Below are positions 23,805 to 34,395 of a DNA stretch of 64,000 nucleotides, one piece after another (position 1 is the stretch's first letter; each line of letters begins with the position of its first letter). The position numbers were made by a program, and so were the translations under genes. Source of the DNA: Lasiodiplodia sp. COLG20. Lineage: Eukaryota > Ascomycota > Dothideomycetes > Botryosphaeriales > Botryosphaeriaceae. The stretch covers positions 2,418,001 to 2,482,000 of the forward strand of contig VNWV01000004.1 of NCBI GenBank assembly GCA_009801085.1, given 5' to 3'. The notes beneath the pieces are model-generated. The model searched no databases. It worked only from the letters and a program-made list of their open reading frames with translations, and was not told where the DNA came from.

Positions 23805-26800
23805 AGTCGAAGGAGATGTCACAGGAGGTCAGACGAAGAGAAGCAAGGCTTCATCAACCTCAAACCTCCTTCCCAAAGAGGCAACATGAATATCATTACC
23901 CTTTTCGGGGAAGAAATTTGAACGCGTCAGCTTCTCGCCTATCACTTATCTGCTTTCTAATCCTTTTCCTAAAACGAAAAGGGTTCACTACCTTATGCGG
24001 GGTGAAGAGGTAGAGTGAGGAGGTGTGGGAAGCCCGTGATTGTGATCTTCGAAGGGTCATGGGGGTGCTGTTCAGGTCTCGTGTCGCGCGTGCACAAGTG
24101 CCAACGCATCGTCATGGCGTGCGCGAAGGATTTTGAGTGTCGGTGGCGTCGAACGCCTGAAATGGGGCTATGTTCTATGGCCCGTTCCCCGTCCTTCTAA
24201 AAAGCACGTTCCCTACCTTCTTTTCCTTCTTTGGTGGTATTAGGAAGACCGCCTTTTGGGATGCCTTAAGAGCCGCTAAAAACGTGGTACAATTTGCACG
24301 TGGGCTGCTGTCATTGCCTGCCCTACGACCATGCCGAAGGGAGAACCATGGTTTGCAACGTTTCAACGATGTCAAAGGCTAGTTCCTTCAGCATGCTAAG
24401 CTTGTTGCGTAAGCCATGTATAGCTGTGAAAGCTGCTCCTACGAGCACAGACTTGGGATCTTACCAGCCGTCGCAGTTATTCTCTCAAGATTGAAGCATT
24501 CATAGCGCAATCCGTGCCGAGAATCTCGAAAGAAGTTAGTAATGAGGATTTGCTGCTGCTGCGACACTTGATTACCCTTGAGGGCGGGATCCGAACTAAT
24601 GCGGTGTGGTGCTGAGGCTGAACGCATGTTTCAGATCTTGCCGCTAAACTAATGGCATTTTGAGGCGTTCGACCGGGTTCAGGCATGAAATGGTCCTCAT
24701 TCCTACCAGCGCCTGCAACACCCGAGAGTAATCTCGTAGCATGCCAGTGATGTGATGCGTGATGGCCCGCGATACCATCCTCAAACTCTGCTCCACAGTC
24801 ATCACAGAAGATCTGTGTCATAGTCGAACTGAGACGAGCTCAACGCTGGCACGCCTCGCTTCTCGAAGCAACAGAAGCTCTTTCGGCATGACAACTGGCC
24901 ATGCTGTCATGTTCCATGGTGGAAATGTGGATGTAGCTACGGCGATGAGACGGGGTCCGTCGTGACGGCCTTGTTGCGGGTGGGGAAAAACCTGATGCAA
25001 TCCTCGCTTCGGCAAGCAGAAGCGGAGGAGGGCTAATGGCAAGGGCAATGCACTCTCTTGAGCTCATTGTTACCTGAGTAATCCGTCCCGAAAGGTGTAA
25101 ATATCCGTTGGAAATGTACACATTTACGGGATGGAGGATTTAGCAACTGGGCTTGCTAGTTCAACATCAGAGGTTTAGACGCTTTCCAAATTTACTCTCC
25201 TATCGCACTTTCTTTTTATTTAGAAGTGTTCAAAAGCACTCGGATGAATAGTCCAATTGTCCTAAGCTTGAGGCATATGCTATAAGGAAGATTAGACAAG
25301 AGATAAACTAGAGCGGTCAGCTCGGTGAACGAGCACTGCTAATTTTAAGAGAAGAGCAAACATGGCAACAGCCGTTGAAGTCTTGTCTGAGAGCTTTGCT
25401 CGCCGCTTACCGACTCATTCTGCTCTTCGCGAGAATAGTGGATGGTATTGTAGCATTCGGACAGCGGGCTACGACACGAAACGCGCCACTATTGCCTAAT
25501 TAGGACACGAGTTGTCGTATTCTGCGAGTGAGCAAGAATCAGATCTCCAAGAGATGACCGTATTTCCGCTCGTCTTCGCTTCTCGCGAGTCCGATCAAGA
25601 AAGACTACGAAGACGTCATCTTGTTGAGAAAGCTGACCTTGGCCCCCAAGCGGTCCCGTTTCTGCACGGTGCTGGGCTTTGGCGCGCTTATTTTCGCTGG
25701 GCAAGCTGGGCGTGCTTGAGTTGGTCTTAGCTCCCGCCGCCAAGAGGCCCGGGCGCAAGAGCAGGCGACCCGCAATGAAGACGGCACAGCAAATGGTCTA
25801 GAACAACGGCCGAAGACTTCGAGAAGCGTACATACCTCCGGAGTGGATTTGTGCCAGTTTTTTCACATTATGGCTTGCTCGAGTTCAAAATGAGAATTGG
25901 AAGCTTATGGCGAGTGACAAGGAAGACAGAAAGTATGCGATTCGTGGATGACCGTCGGGAAGGGCGGCAGTGAGATCGTGACTAATGTTGGAATTGCAAG
26001 TCGGATCTCCCATATACAAGAGGTTCTCAAGCCTAGAGATGATGTGAGATTGCTTACATCCCGTCATTGAGTTGGAAGAACGCGTAATGGACATGACTAC
26101 TGCAGTCTATGATCCGACGCAGTTTCGAGATTATCTTGGGGCGCTAGACAGAGTGAATGAGTCTGCTTCAAATTGGCATGTGCATAGAATTGCTGGGCAA
26201 ACAGGGAAGCGTAGCCAGGGAAAACGGGGCAGAGGGAGAACCTTGGCAAGAACCTTAAGGTGGATTGAAGAGGCCAATCGTCCGACTGGCGGACCACGCG
26301 AGATTGAGCCCGGCTGAGACACGGTGGATCTCCGGTGCAGCGGGAGCGATTCTCCGCCTAACTGTCAGCAGTGGTGGGATGCGGGTGGCCCGAGAGAGGG
26401 CTGGACTGCACACCCTGGGCAACGCGGGTGGCCGCATTTTGACCTCTCCAGCGAGGCACAATGCGTTCGAGAAGCGTGGGCAGCGCGGAACAGCAGCTGG
26501 TGCCTCCTGAAAATTCAGACCTTGGCCCGCGGCAAAATCATGAGATGCGTTAAACGACGCATGGAAGGGGAAGGTGTGGCGAGCCCGGGCAAAAATAGTA
26601 CGCTGGCGCGGGAACGGGGGAGGTGGGGACGGTGGCTTGCTCGCTCGTCATTCAGGCGTGCACACCACCTGGGAGAAGCCGCCGGTTGGAGCCCCTCCCG
26701 CTGCGGGAGAGTCGCAGGCGAGCCAGTGCAGGCGGCGGAGGCTCCTGTTATAACAGAGGAGATTTGGATGGGAGGGCGGAGCGGGCTGGAAGCCATCTCT

Positions 26801-27657
26801 CCGTGACACCGCTGTCCGACAACGGGCTCGTCAGGCAGCCTGGCTTAAACAGCCGACCTGCAGCAGAATCCATGCTTCGTATTGTTATGCGCTCCCCTCG
26901 CTGCACAGCCTCGGCGGGCGCGAGGGAGCGCTGGCGGGTGGCACGTAAGGCGAGGGCGGCAGGCGGCCGCGGACAGCGCACATTGGCTGCGCTGTCGCAG
27001 GCTCACGGCGGGGCCGGTGCGGAGCGCCCTGAGCTGGCGATGGTGGGCATGACGGTGGCCGTCACAGGCGTTGCAGATTGAATTGGGTGCTCTCAATGAC
27101 ATCGTTGCGGAGCGGCGGCGGCGGGCGATTGGCTGGGCGAGATCATGATTCGCGAGAAAACTGGAGCGGGCCTGTTTCAGTGCTGGCGCGCCAGAAATAA
27201 GGAGACGGGGATCGGCCGCGCTGGGTGAGGATCCTGGCCCTGGCGTTGCGCCTCTTTTCCTGGGCGGCACTGGAGGCGGGCCTTGGTGTCCGGGGGTGCT
27301 GCGATCGGCCACTCGAAAACACCACACCGGTGCATGCCTGGCAGCGCCTTCCCACCCGCCTGCCGCCGCACATCCCTGTTTGCGCGCTCTCCTTTTCCTG
27401 CGGCCGCCCATTTACAAAACCCGCAGCCTCCACCTGCCAGCCTCCCTCTCTTTTCCATCCACACTATTTCCTGTTTCCCAACACGCCGAGGCCACTTCCG
27501 GTACCAGCTAATTGCGCCTTTTCTTTGGAACGCTCTCACTCTTTCGGGCTTCCACATTCCGCTTTACCACCTTGTTTACCGTCCGCTCGCTCAACACAAC
27601 AACCAACTTACACTCCGCCGACTCCTCAATCTCCACATCTATCTATCACCTGTCACA
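23805..27657. other. Longest early intergenic region, upstream of GH72 gene
   Basis: About 3.85 kb. From 24.0 to 26.1 kb it is AT-richer with no long frame. A 114-codon minus frame at 24477-24821 begins MTQIFCDDCGAEFEDG with a C-x2-C and following His residues, but has no clear continuation. From 26.3 to 27.6 kb it is GC-rich with overlapping frames typical of base composition. The last 250 bases before the GH72 start are CT-rich, consistent with a long leader of a highly expressed gene. Confidence 0.45.
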
Positions 27658-29034
27658 ATGAAGGGCTCCACTGCATTCGTCGCTGTTGCTCTCGCCGCTC
27701 CCGCCCTGGGTTCGCCGGCGAACCTCGAGGCCCGTGCTTCCTCTACCAGCTCTGGCTCGACCCCCCAGGTTTCCGTCAAGGGCAACGCCTTCTGGGCCGG
27801 CGACAAGCGCTTCTACGTCCGCGGTGTCGACTACCAGCCCGGCGGTTCCTCCAAGGTCGCCGATCCCATCGCCGACGCGGACCAGTGCAAGCGTGACATC
27901 GAGAAGTTCAAGGACCTCGGCATCAACACCGTCCGTGTCTACACTGTCGACAACTCCAAGAGCCACGACGAGTGCATGAAGCTGCTTGCCGACGCTGGCA
28001 TCTACCTCGCTCTTGATGTCAACACCCCCAAGTACTCGCTCAACCGCAACGAGCCCGAGACGTCGTACAACGACGTCTACCTCCAGAACGTCTTTGCCAC
28101 GATTGACGCGTTCGCCAACTACGACAACACCCTGCTCTTCTTCTCGGGCAACGAGGTCATCAACGATGACAAGACCACCGGTGCTGCCCCTTACGTCAAG
28201 GCCGTCACTCGCGACATGAGACAGTACATTGGCAGCCAGAACTACCGCAAGATCCCCGTCGGTTACTCTGCCGCCGATGTCGACTCTAACCGCCTCGAGA
28301 TGGCCCAGTACATGAACTGCGGTACCGATGACGAGCGCTCGGACTTCTTCGCCTTCAACGACTACTCTTGGTGCGACCCGTCTTCCTTCACCCAGTCTGG
28401 CTGGGACCAGAAGGTCAAGAAGTTCAGCGACTACAGCCTTCCCCTCTTCCTTTCCGAGTACGGCTGCAACACCAACAAGCGCAAGTTCGAGGAGGTCTCT
28501 GCCCTCTACTCGGACAAGATGACCAGCGTCTACTCTGGTGGTCTCGTCTACGAGTACGCTGAGGAGGGCTCCAACTACGGTCTCGTCAAGATCTCGGGCG
28601 ACTCCGTCACCGACAAGGATGACTTCGATGCTTTGAAGTCCGCCCTTGCTGACACCCCCGCTCCTACTGGTGACGGTGGCTACAAGACGGACGGCAAGGC
28701 TTCCGAGTGCCCCAAGAAGTCGTCTTCCTGGGAGGTTGACAGCGACTCGCTCCCTGCCATCCCCGAGCCTGCCAAGAAGTACATGACCGACGGTGCTGGT
28801 GAGGCCAAGGGTCTCAGCGGCCCTGGCTCCCAGAACGCTGGCACTGGCTCCTCCGGCACTGCTACCGCTGGCTCCGGCGAGGTCACCGCGACCGCGACGG
28901 GCTCCAGCGGTAGCTCTGGCACTGGCTCCACCGGCGGTGCCGCCGGCCTGAGGGCTCCCGCTTTCGAGACTGCCCCCATCGTCTGCAGCCTGGTCGTCAT
29001 GGTCTCGACCTTCCTCGGTGCCGCTCTTCTGTAA
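27658..29034 (+). CDS. GH72 1,3-beta-glucanosyltransferase, GPI-anchored (Gel/Gas family)
   Basis: Elongates and remodels cell-wall beta-1,3-glucan at the outer face of the plasma membrane. Single exon, 458 aa, ATG at 27658 after a CT-rich leader ending TCACAATG. Residues 1-18 are a signal peptide (MKGSTAFVAVALAAPALG). The GH72 core includes KGNAFWAGDKRFYVRGVDYQ, and the two catalytic glutamates are Glu166 in FFSGNEV and Glu267 in FLSEYGC. The Cys-rich CBM43 (X8) module is absent, so this is the short GH72 subclass. A Gly/Ser/Thr-rich stretch (about 385-430) leads to a hydrophobic tail (about 435-458) that fits a GPI signal. Codon use is strongly C-ending, as in highly expressed fungal genes. 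Confidence 0.96.
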   Translation: MKGSTAFVAVALAAPALGSPANLEARASSTSSGSTPQVSVKGNAFWAGDKRFYVRGVDYQPGGSSKVADPIADADQCKRDIEKFKDLGINTVRVYTVDNSKSHDECMKLLADAGIYLALDVNTPKYSLNRNEPETSYNDVYLQNVFATIDAFANYDNTLLFFSGNEVINDDKTTGAAPYVKAVTRDMRQYIGSQNYRKIPVGYSAADVDSNRLEMAQYMNCGTDDERSDFFAFNDYSWCDPSSFTQSGWDQKVKKFSDYSLPLFLSEYGCNTNKRKFEEVSALYSDKMTSVYSGGLVYEYAEEGSNYGLVKISGDSVTDKDDFDALKSALADTPAPTGDGGYKTDGKASECPKKSSSWEVDSDSLPAIPEPAKKYMTDGAGEAKGLSGPGSQNAGTGSSGTATAGSGEVTATATGSSGSSGTGSTGGAAGLRAPAFETAPIVCSLVVMVSTFLGAALL

Positions 29035-29681
29035 ACGAGCTTCTCGTTCGTTTCAGTCAAGCTTCTTTTTTCAACATAGTGCCTTTATAAATAGTTTTGG
29101 CATGCAGCGGGTTCTGTTTTCTTCTTTCAAGTCGGCATAGGCTTGCTATGGGTTGGGAAACTAATGTCTTCTTGAGCATCGGCGGTCTGGTTAGAGGTCC
29201 GGTGTCCAACTTTGTTTTTTGCGTCTCTGAGTGCGCCTTGCGCAAAAGAATTGGAGGGGGACTGCATCAGGGATACAGGTACTTTTTACGAATACAATAT
29301 CATGTCTCATTCTGCATGGTTGGGTCTCATTGCACTGCTGCCTGTGTTTTTGTGGTTGACGTGACGATGATTTATGCTTGCTCCCAAGCGCCGAGGAGTT
29401 TGGGGGCCGGTGCTTGTCGTGCTTGCGCCTTCAAGCCGGCAGCGGCGATCTTCATTAGGGGTCAAACGGCGGCCAGCCAATTGTAGACACCGCCCGAGAC
29501 TGGGGTCTGTCGGTGCCTTAGGCGCGCTAGCAGCCTTATCGATAGAACGAATCTTTCGTTAAGTCGCGGCGGGTGACGGCATCACCGCGCTACAACTCGC
29601 GCCTTGCACCTCGCACCTGGAGCACCACCGCCCTTGCCCGTCGCTGCCTCCCCCCAAGCAGACTTGCACAATTGAGCAACA
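29035..29681. other. Intergenic spacer
   Basis: Terminator region of the GH72 gene (AT-rich at 29065-29100, TTTATAAATAG) and promoter of the GTPase gene. No gene seen. Confidence 0.45.
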
Positions 29682-31663
29682 ATGCCTCGCGACCCCCTCA
29701 TCGGCCTCGTCGGCAAGCCGTCGTCGGGCAAGTCCACGACGCTGAACAGGTGCGCCCCGCTCCCACCGCCCCCCAAAATCGTGCCAGCACGAAGAGGAAC
29801 CGGTCGCTGAAGCTTCATTTCGCTGTGGCAGCTTGACGGACGCCACATCTAAAGTCGGTCAGTATCCTTTGCACCCCCCCTTCTTGCGCGACGCTGCCCA
29901 TTAACACACAATCTTTCCAGGAAATTTCCCGTAAGTCACCCCACCACGCCGCCCCACCATCCGCTCGACCGCAATCCTCCAATCGCAACTACGAACTCGA
30001 CGCCAACATTACACGCCATTCTTTCCCCGACCGCATTACTGAGCGCGATTCTTCGAACAAAATAGTTTCACGACCATCGACCCGCAGCGCGCAATCGGCT
30101 ACCTGCAGATCGAGTGCGCGTGCGCGCGCCTCGGCGTATCGGACCGGTGCAAGCCCAACTATGGCGGCTGCCACGAGGGCCGCCGCAGCGTACCTATCGA
30201 GCTTCTGGACGTGGCCGGCCTGGTGCCTGGCGCGCACATGGGCAAGGGGCTGGGGAACAGGTTCCTGGACGACTTGAGACACGCGGACGCGCTAGTGCAT
30301 GTGGTGGACGTGAGCGGAACGACGGATGCGGAGGGTAAGTCGCGAACGGGAGGGTCGGTGTGATGTGAGAGTTGTTTCGGGGAGCCACGTTTGATCGGGG
30401 GACTGGGAAGAATGTGTGTGAGACAACGGGCCGCTGATGTGTTGGGTAGGTAAGGCCACGAGAGGCTATGACCCTTCGAAAGATATCGAATGGCTGCGTT
30501 TCGAAATTGTGCGATGGATTCAGGGCAACCTCATGGAGAAATGGTATACACAGGCTCTGGGAATGCTGTGGGCGGCTGATAGCTAATTGCGGCGGTAGGG
30601 GTTCGATAAAACGACGGCACGTTGCCGTAAGTGAGTTTCCACGTTCAGTTTCTACGGAGAGACGCCGCGGATTTCTAATCCATGGCCATAGAGGCAACGC
30701 CGGTCGAGACATTGCAGAACCAATTTTCCGGTTACGGTAGTACCGCCGCCGTGGTCCAAAGGGTCTTGGACAAGCTACAAATCAAGGAGCCCCTACAGGA
30801 TTGGTCAAACGAGACGATCGAGCAGGTTGTCAATGTCTTCACGGACGAGAAATTTCCGACGGTGATAGCGCTGAACAAAATCGATCATCCCGATGCAGAT
30901 AAGGTAACGACGACTTCGTTCCACCGCTCGTAGGGATCAATGGGTACTAACTTCTGATCTCCCAAAGAACATCGCGAAAATAGCGAAACAGCAAGATCCG
31001 AAGACGCTCGTCCTGACCTCCGCCATTAGTGAAGTCTTCCTCCGACGTCTAGCGAAGCAAGGTTACGTCAGGTACACCGAAGGCAGCGAGTTTGTCGACA
31101 CGAGAGAAGATCTCATCGAAGACGGTGACCCCGATGGCGGCGGTCTGAAAGAAATGGACGAGAAACTGAAGCAGTAAGATTGGCACAGTCCTCAGATACG
31201 TATCTTGTTAGCTCACAACGATCCAGACGCATCGAGAATTTGAAGGATATGGTGCTCTACCGCTTCGGTAGTACAGGCGTTGTTCAGGTATTGAGTCGTG
31301 CGGCGGAGCTGCTCGGCCTGGTGCCTGTCTTCCCCGTTCGGAACATCCACAGCTTTGCGTCTGGTTCTCAGGACAAAGCGGTGTTTAGAGACTGCGTCTT
31401 GGTCAAGAAGTACGGTTTCCCCTTACATTTACCTTATCGTAGACTTTATTGACAGAGTACAGGGGATCTACGGTCGGCGACGTGTATCGCAAGGTCATGG
31501 GTGACGCACCTCTAGCATACGCCGAGACGGTGGGTGGCGTGAAGGTCTCGGAAGACGACCCGGTTGCTGTCGGAAAGAACGACGTAAGTAATATGTGTTT
31601 AAATAGTGTGTGGTGTAGATCTAACTTCCTGCATAGGTGTTGTCATTCAAGGTGGGAAGATGA
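29682..31663 (+). CDS. Ygr210c-type OBG-family GTPase with TGS domain, 11 exons
   Basis: A P-loop GTPase or ATPase of the OBG/YchF superfamily; yeast Ygr210c and archaeal relatives are thought to act with ribosomes, but the role is not settled. Exons: 29682-29749, 29832-29857, 29921-29930, 30066-30334, 30450-30543, 30599-30626, 30694-30903, 30968-31173, 31227-31409, 31463-31583, 31637-31663; total 413 aa. Motifs are the P-loop [13 protein letters not shown]2 NFPFTTID, G3 [14 protein letters not shown], a following HVVDVSG, and G4 [11 protein letters not shown]-terminal TGS-like segment spans FPVRNIHSF to VLSFKVGR. The acceptor before exon 7 (GAG|GC at 30691-30693) is non-ideal but is the only one I found that keeps phase. 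Exon 3 is only 10 nt and encodes the centre of the G2 loop. Confidence 0.92.
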
Positions 31664-32910
31664 GTTGCTGCAACCCGTCCTATTGGCCATCTTCTGTGCG
31701 CCTAATGATCACTTTCCGTTACCCGTACATCTAGAATTATACGCCCTGCACGAGCGAGAGCGCGAATAGAGATATTTACAGAACACTCGTGAAATATATC
31801 ACAACTTTCTATCGAACTTGTTCCATCTGCTTTTTAGTGACTTGGACGGTGTGAGAGATACCAATACTTGACGTCGTGTCGCAGCGGACCAGCGCGTCGC
31901 CCATCATAATAGCCAAGGCACTTGACTAAATTAACAGCAAACAAAAGGTTCGAGGGGTAAGAGGTTTCAGTTCGTATAAAAGTGGTGGTGGTGCTCGTGA
32001 GATTGCGAGTAAGGCTACTTCCTTGAAGAAACGGACACAGCTATGGAGACGCAAGCTATTAGCATCGAAAGTCTAGAGGAACTGCTGGACGGACTTTTAG
32101 TAACTAACACTACTAGTGAAAAATCAAGAATATCGAGAAACTCGCCGCCGACGTCACAGGCTCGTAAAGCACTACAGAACAGGTCAAACGGTATTGAGAG
32201 TAACGTGGCCAGCCTAGTACATTTATGTGATGCACTTCGCCATCCGCTATATCAAGGTCTTTGTCGACAAAACGAAGTGAGACGGGCAACTAGGGCGGCG
32301 GATTTTATACCATGAATGATCGGGAGAGCACCACCAGTGTGGTCTTTAAAACAGCCAAAAAGCAACTCGGTCGGTGATACACCCCATCCGCAGCCCATAA
32401 GCCTCATCCAACTCAGTGCAGGAACCGGAGTATGGACACATAAGCGGGAATCGAACTCACAGAACAGCGTTAAGGTGGTCACCTTCCTGATGAGGAAACC
32501 CAACAGATCACAAACGCCTCGGGTTTTTACGCTTCTAAGGTTCTGGTGGTGAAGTATAGTGCCGTAGCATGCCCGACACACTAACCATCTGTAACGGGGC
32601 TTTCGCTTCCGCTGTTTATATATTAGCAGGCCTCCTTAATGCCTAGTTGCCGGTTACTGGGAAGCTGGGTTGATGCCGTGTCTGGTTTCTCTTCTCTACC
32701 GAATGCCTGCATGTGAACGCGGTCAAGGAAATCGCTAAATAAAGAGGATTCTATGAAATTCCAAAGCTATAAGAAACCACGCCTTCGCTTCGACCAACAG
32801 CTGTACATTGATGGGTCGATTTGAACCGGAAGTGAAAACAAAAAGCCAAAGCCGCAACCCCGTTGCCCACACCTTGCCGCTAGCCCAACTGACAACGAGG
32901 CACCCGCCGC
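31664..32910. other. Convergent 3' intergenic region with one small ORF
   Basis: Between the GTPase (+) and dynactin p25 (-). It is AT-rich at 31.76-32.05 kb. A tRNA-like string on the minus strand at about 32440-32600 was examined and rejected. Apart from the short frame at 32043-32315 nothing coding is seen. Confidence 0.45.
32043..32315 (+). CDS. Small hypothetical ORF, 90 codons
   Basis: ATG-initiated frame beginning METQAISIESLEELLDGLLV with mixed, protein-like composition and a Leu-rich start. No family recognised, no signal peptide, no obvious intron. It may be a real small gene, a relic exon, or chance. Confidence 0.2.
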   Translation: METQAISIESLEELLDGLLVTNTTSEKSRISRNSPPTSQARKALQNRSNGIESNVASLVHLCDALRHPLYQGLCRQNEVRRATRAADFIP

Positions 32911-33894
32911 TCATTTCACACTCCTCACCAGCTCCCTCAAATCACCGCCCTCAACCCACACCTCACCCTGGCCCATCGGCCCGCCCTCACCGCCGCCACC
33001 ACCGCCAGCCGCGACGCCCCACCCCTCGCCCAGCTCGCCGACGACGCGCGCGGGCCTACCCCCGGCGATGGAATTGGAGGGGATGACCATGTTGGCGGGT
33101 ACGACGGAGCGGGGCAGGATCTTTACGTTGTCGCGGACGATGCAAAAGGGCTCGAGGATGCAGCCCTCGCCGACGTGGACGTGGCTGGAGATGCTGGCGG
33201 CCGAGATGTGCGAGCCGGCGCCGACGAAGACGTTGTCGCCGATCTTCATCGGGTAGTAGCTCAGCTGGCCGCGGCTGATGCGCGACGGCGGCTTGATGAC
33301 GCAGCCCGCGCCGATGACGGTGCAGCGGCCGATGCTGATGGCGTTGGCGGATGAGGAGGATGACGACTTGCTGCCGCCGCCGTCGCCGGCGGCGTCGCCG
33401 CTGGTGTGCGACGTCTTGAGCCGGTGCAGGTCGCCGCGGAGGTGTACGTCGGCCATGATGACGGTTTTGCCGCCGAGGGTGATGTTGGCGGTGCCGGAGA
33501 TGTGGGCTTTGCGCGAGACTTTGTTGCCCGAGTCCTGGCGGGCGGTTAGTACGAGTGCGAGGAGATACTGACTATGGGTGGCAGCTGAGGACTTAAATTT
33601 AAGATATGTATTCCACGAGGTAGATTAAAACAGGGGAGTTCAAGAAGCAGGACTGGCGATCTTGCGCCGCAGCAGCGCAAATGAATTTGCTGCAGCAGAG
33701 AAAATGGAAATGAAGACAGGCGAAATTCGCTGATCAGGAACGTGGATAGAAGTGAACATGCGGGCAAGAATGAAGAAAAAGAATAACAACGGCTTCACGT
33801 TCATGACTAGGGTCACAGTGTGGTTGATGTTTTTACTCACCGTCTCGATGTACTCGCCCTTAGGCGCCTTGCGGGCCGCGGTGGGACGCGACAT
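32911..33894 (-). CDS. Dynactin subunit 5 (p25)
   Basis: Left-handed beta-helix subunit of the dynactin pointed-end complex, involved in dynein attachment to early endosomes in filamentous fungi. Two exons (minus): 33841-33894 and 32911-33534, joined across a 306-nt intron (GTGAGT donor, CCAG acceptor); 225 aa. The protein begins MSRPTAARKAPKGEYIET and then DSGNKVSRKAHISGTANITLGG. Hexapeptide-repeat turns follow: ISIGRCTVIGAGCVIKPPSR, MKIGDNVFVGAGSHISAASI, VHVGEGCILEPFCIVRDNVK and VVPANMVIPSNSIAGGRPAR. A Ser/Gly-rich loop (KSSSSSS) interrupts the helix, and a Gly-rich tail precedes the end. The order and spacing match p25. Confidence 0.93.
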
Positions 33895-34395
33895 GATGTT
33901 GAGTTGTGTTGGTTAAGACGGTGCTATCTGTGCATGGCACGGTGAGAAGCTTTCTTGTCGTAAAGGACAATAATTTGTGTGGAGTCAGGGTATCAACATT
34001 GGGGATGCCGGTGCTGCGTTGTCGTGGCCGGTGAGACAGCGGCACCCCGGCCGTTCTTGGCAAGCAGATCGCAAGCTATCACCAATCACGTGACGTCACA
34101 TGATCCCACTAGACGCAGCAAAATAAATTGGTATATCGTGCAAACACAGCGCGCCTTTCTTCACCTTATATCGCGGTTGAAGCGGCTCCCTATCCCAAAC
34201 ACCTTTTTTTTCATCTGTATTCCATGCAACCCCGAGGTTGCCAGTGTTGAAGCTGACATGCATCTTCCCGTCCCGTCCCATCCAACAGAGCGCCTTCGCT
34301 CGCGGTCTATACCTTGTTGTCTGTCCGACTCACCTTCTGTCTCGTTCTCTAAATAGTTTATCATCCACGCCTCCACCTTCCTCTCGCTCACTTCC
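33895..34395. other. Spacer with p25 promoter
   Basis: Upstream of dynactin p25 and downstream of the MetE-like gene. Contains a compact composite site (see 34082-34098). The right part is pyrimidine-rich (T run at 34203-34210) and may hold the 3' UTR of the MetE-like gene. Confidence 0.45.
34082..34098. promoter_or_regulatory. CCAAT box, E-box CACGTG and CRE TGACGTCA in one cluster
   Basis: CCAAT at 34082-34086, CACGTG at 34087-34092 and TGACGTCA at 34091-34098 overlap or abut, about 190 bp upstream of the p25 start codon. These are classic sites for the HAP complex, bHLH proteins (Cbf1-like) and bZIP/ATF-CREB factors. Function is inferred from motif only. Confidence 0.5.

Noticed and set aside
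24560..24680. Second tRNA-like stretch on the minus strand (TTAGTTTAGCGGCAAGATC and GTTCGGATCCCGCC)
   Set aside because: A 5-bp CTGAA/TTCAG stem with a 7-nt loop exists but lacks T33, and the T-stem and acceptor stem fail to pair.
26845..27411. 188-codon minus frame upstream of the GH72 gene
   Set aside because: Composition-driven frame overlapping the leader of a strongly supported gene, without any domain.
27686..28522. Long Thr/Ser/Arg-rich frames overlapping the GH72 gene
   Set aside because: Shadows of a strongly C-ending coding sequence; they have no start context or motif.
32440..32605. tRNA-like strings on the minus strand (GTTCGATTCCCGC and ATGGTTAGTGTGTCGGGC)
   Set aside because: The T-arm stem does not pair (GTGAG against CCCGC), no 7-bp acceptor stem can be formed, and no anticodon loop with T33 is found. 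At most a remnant or coincidence.
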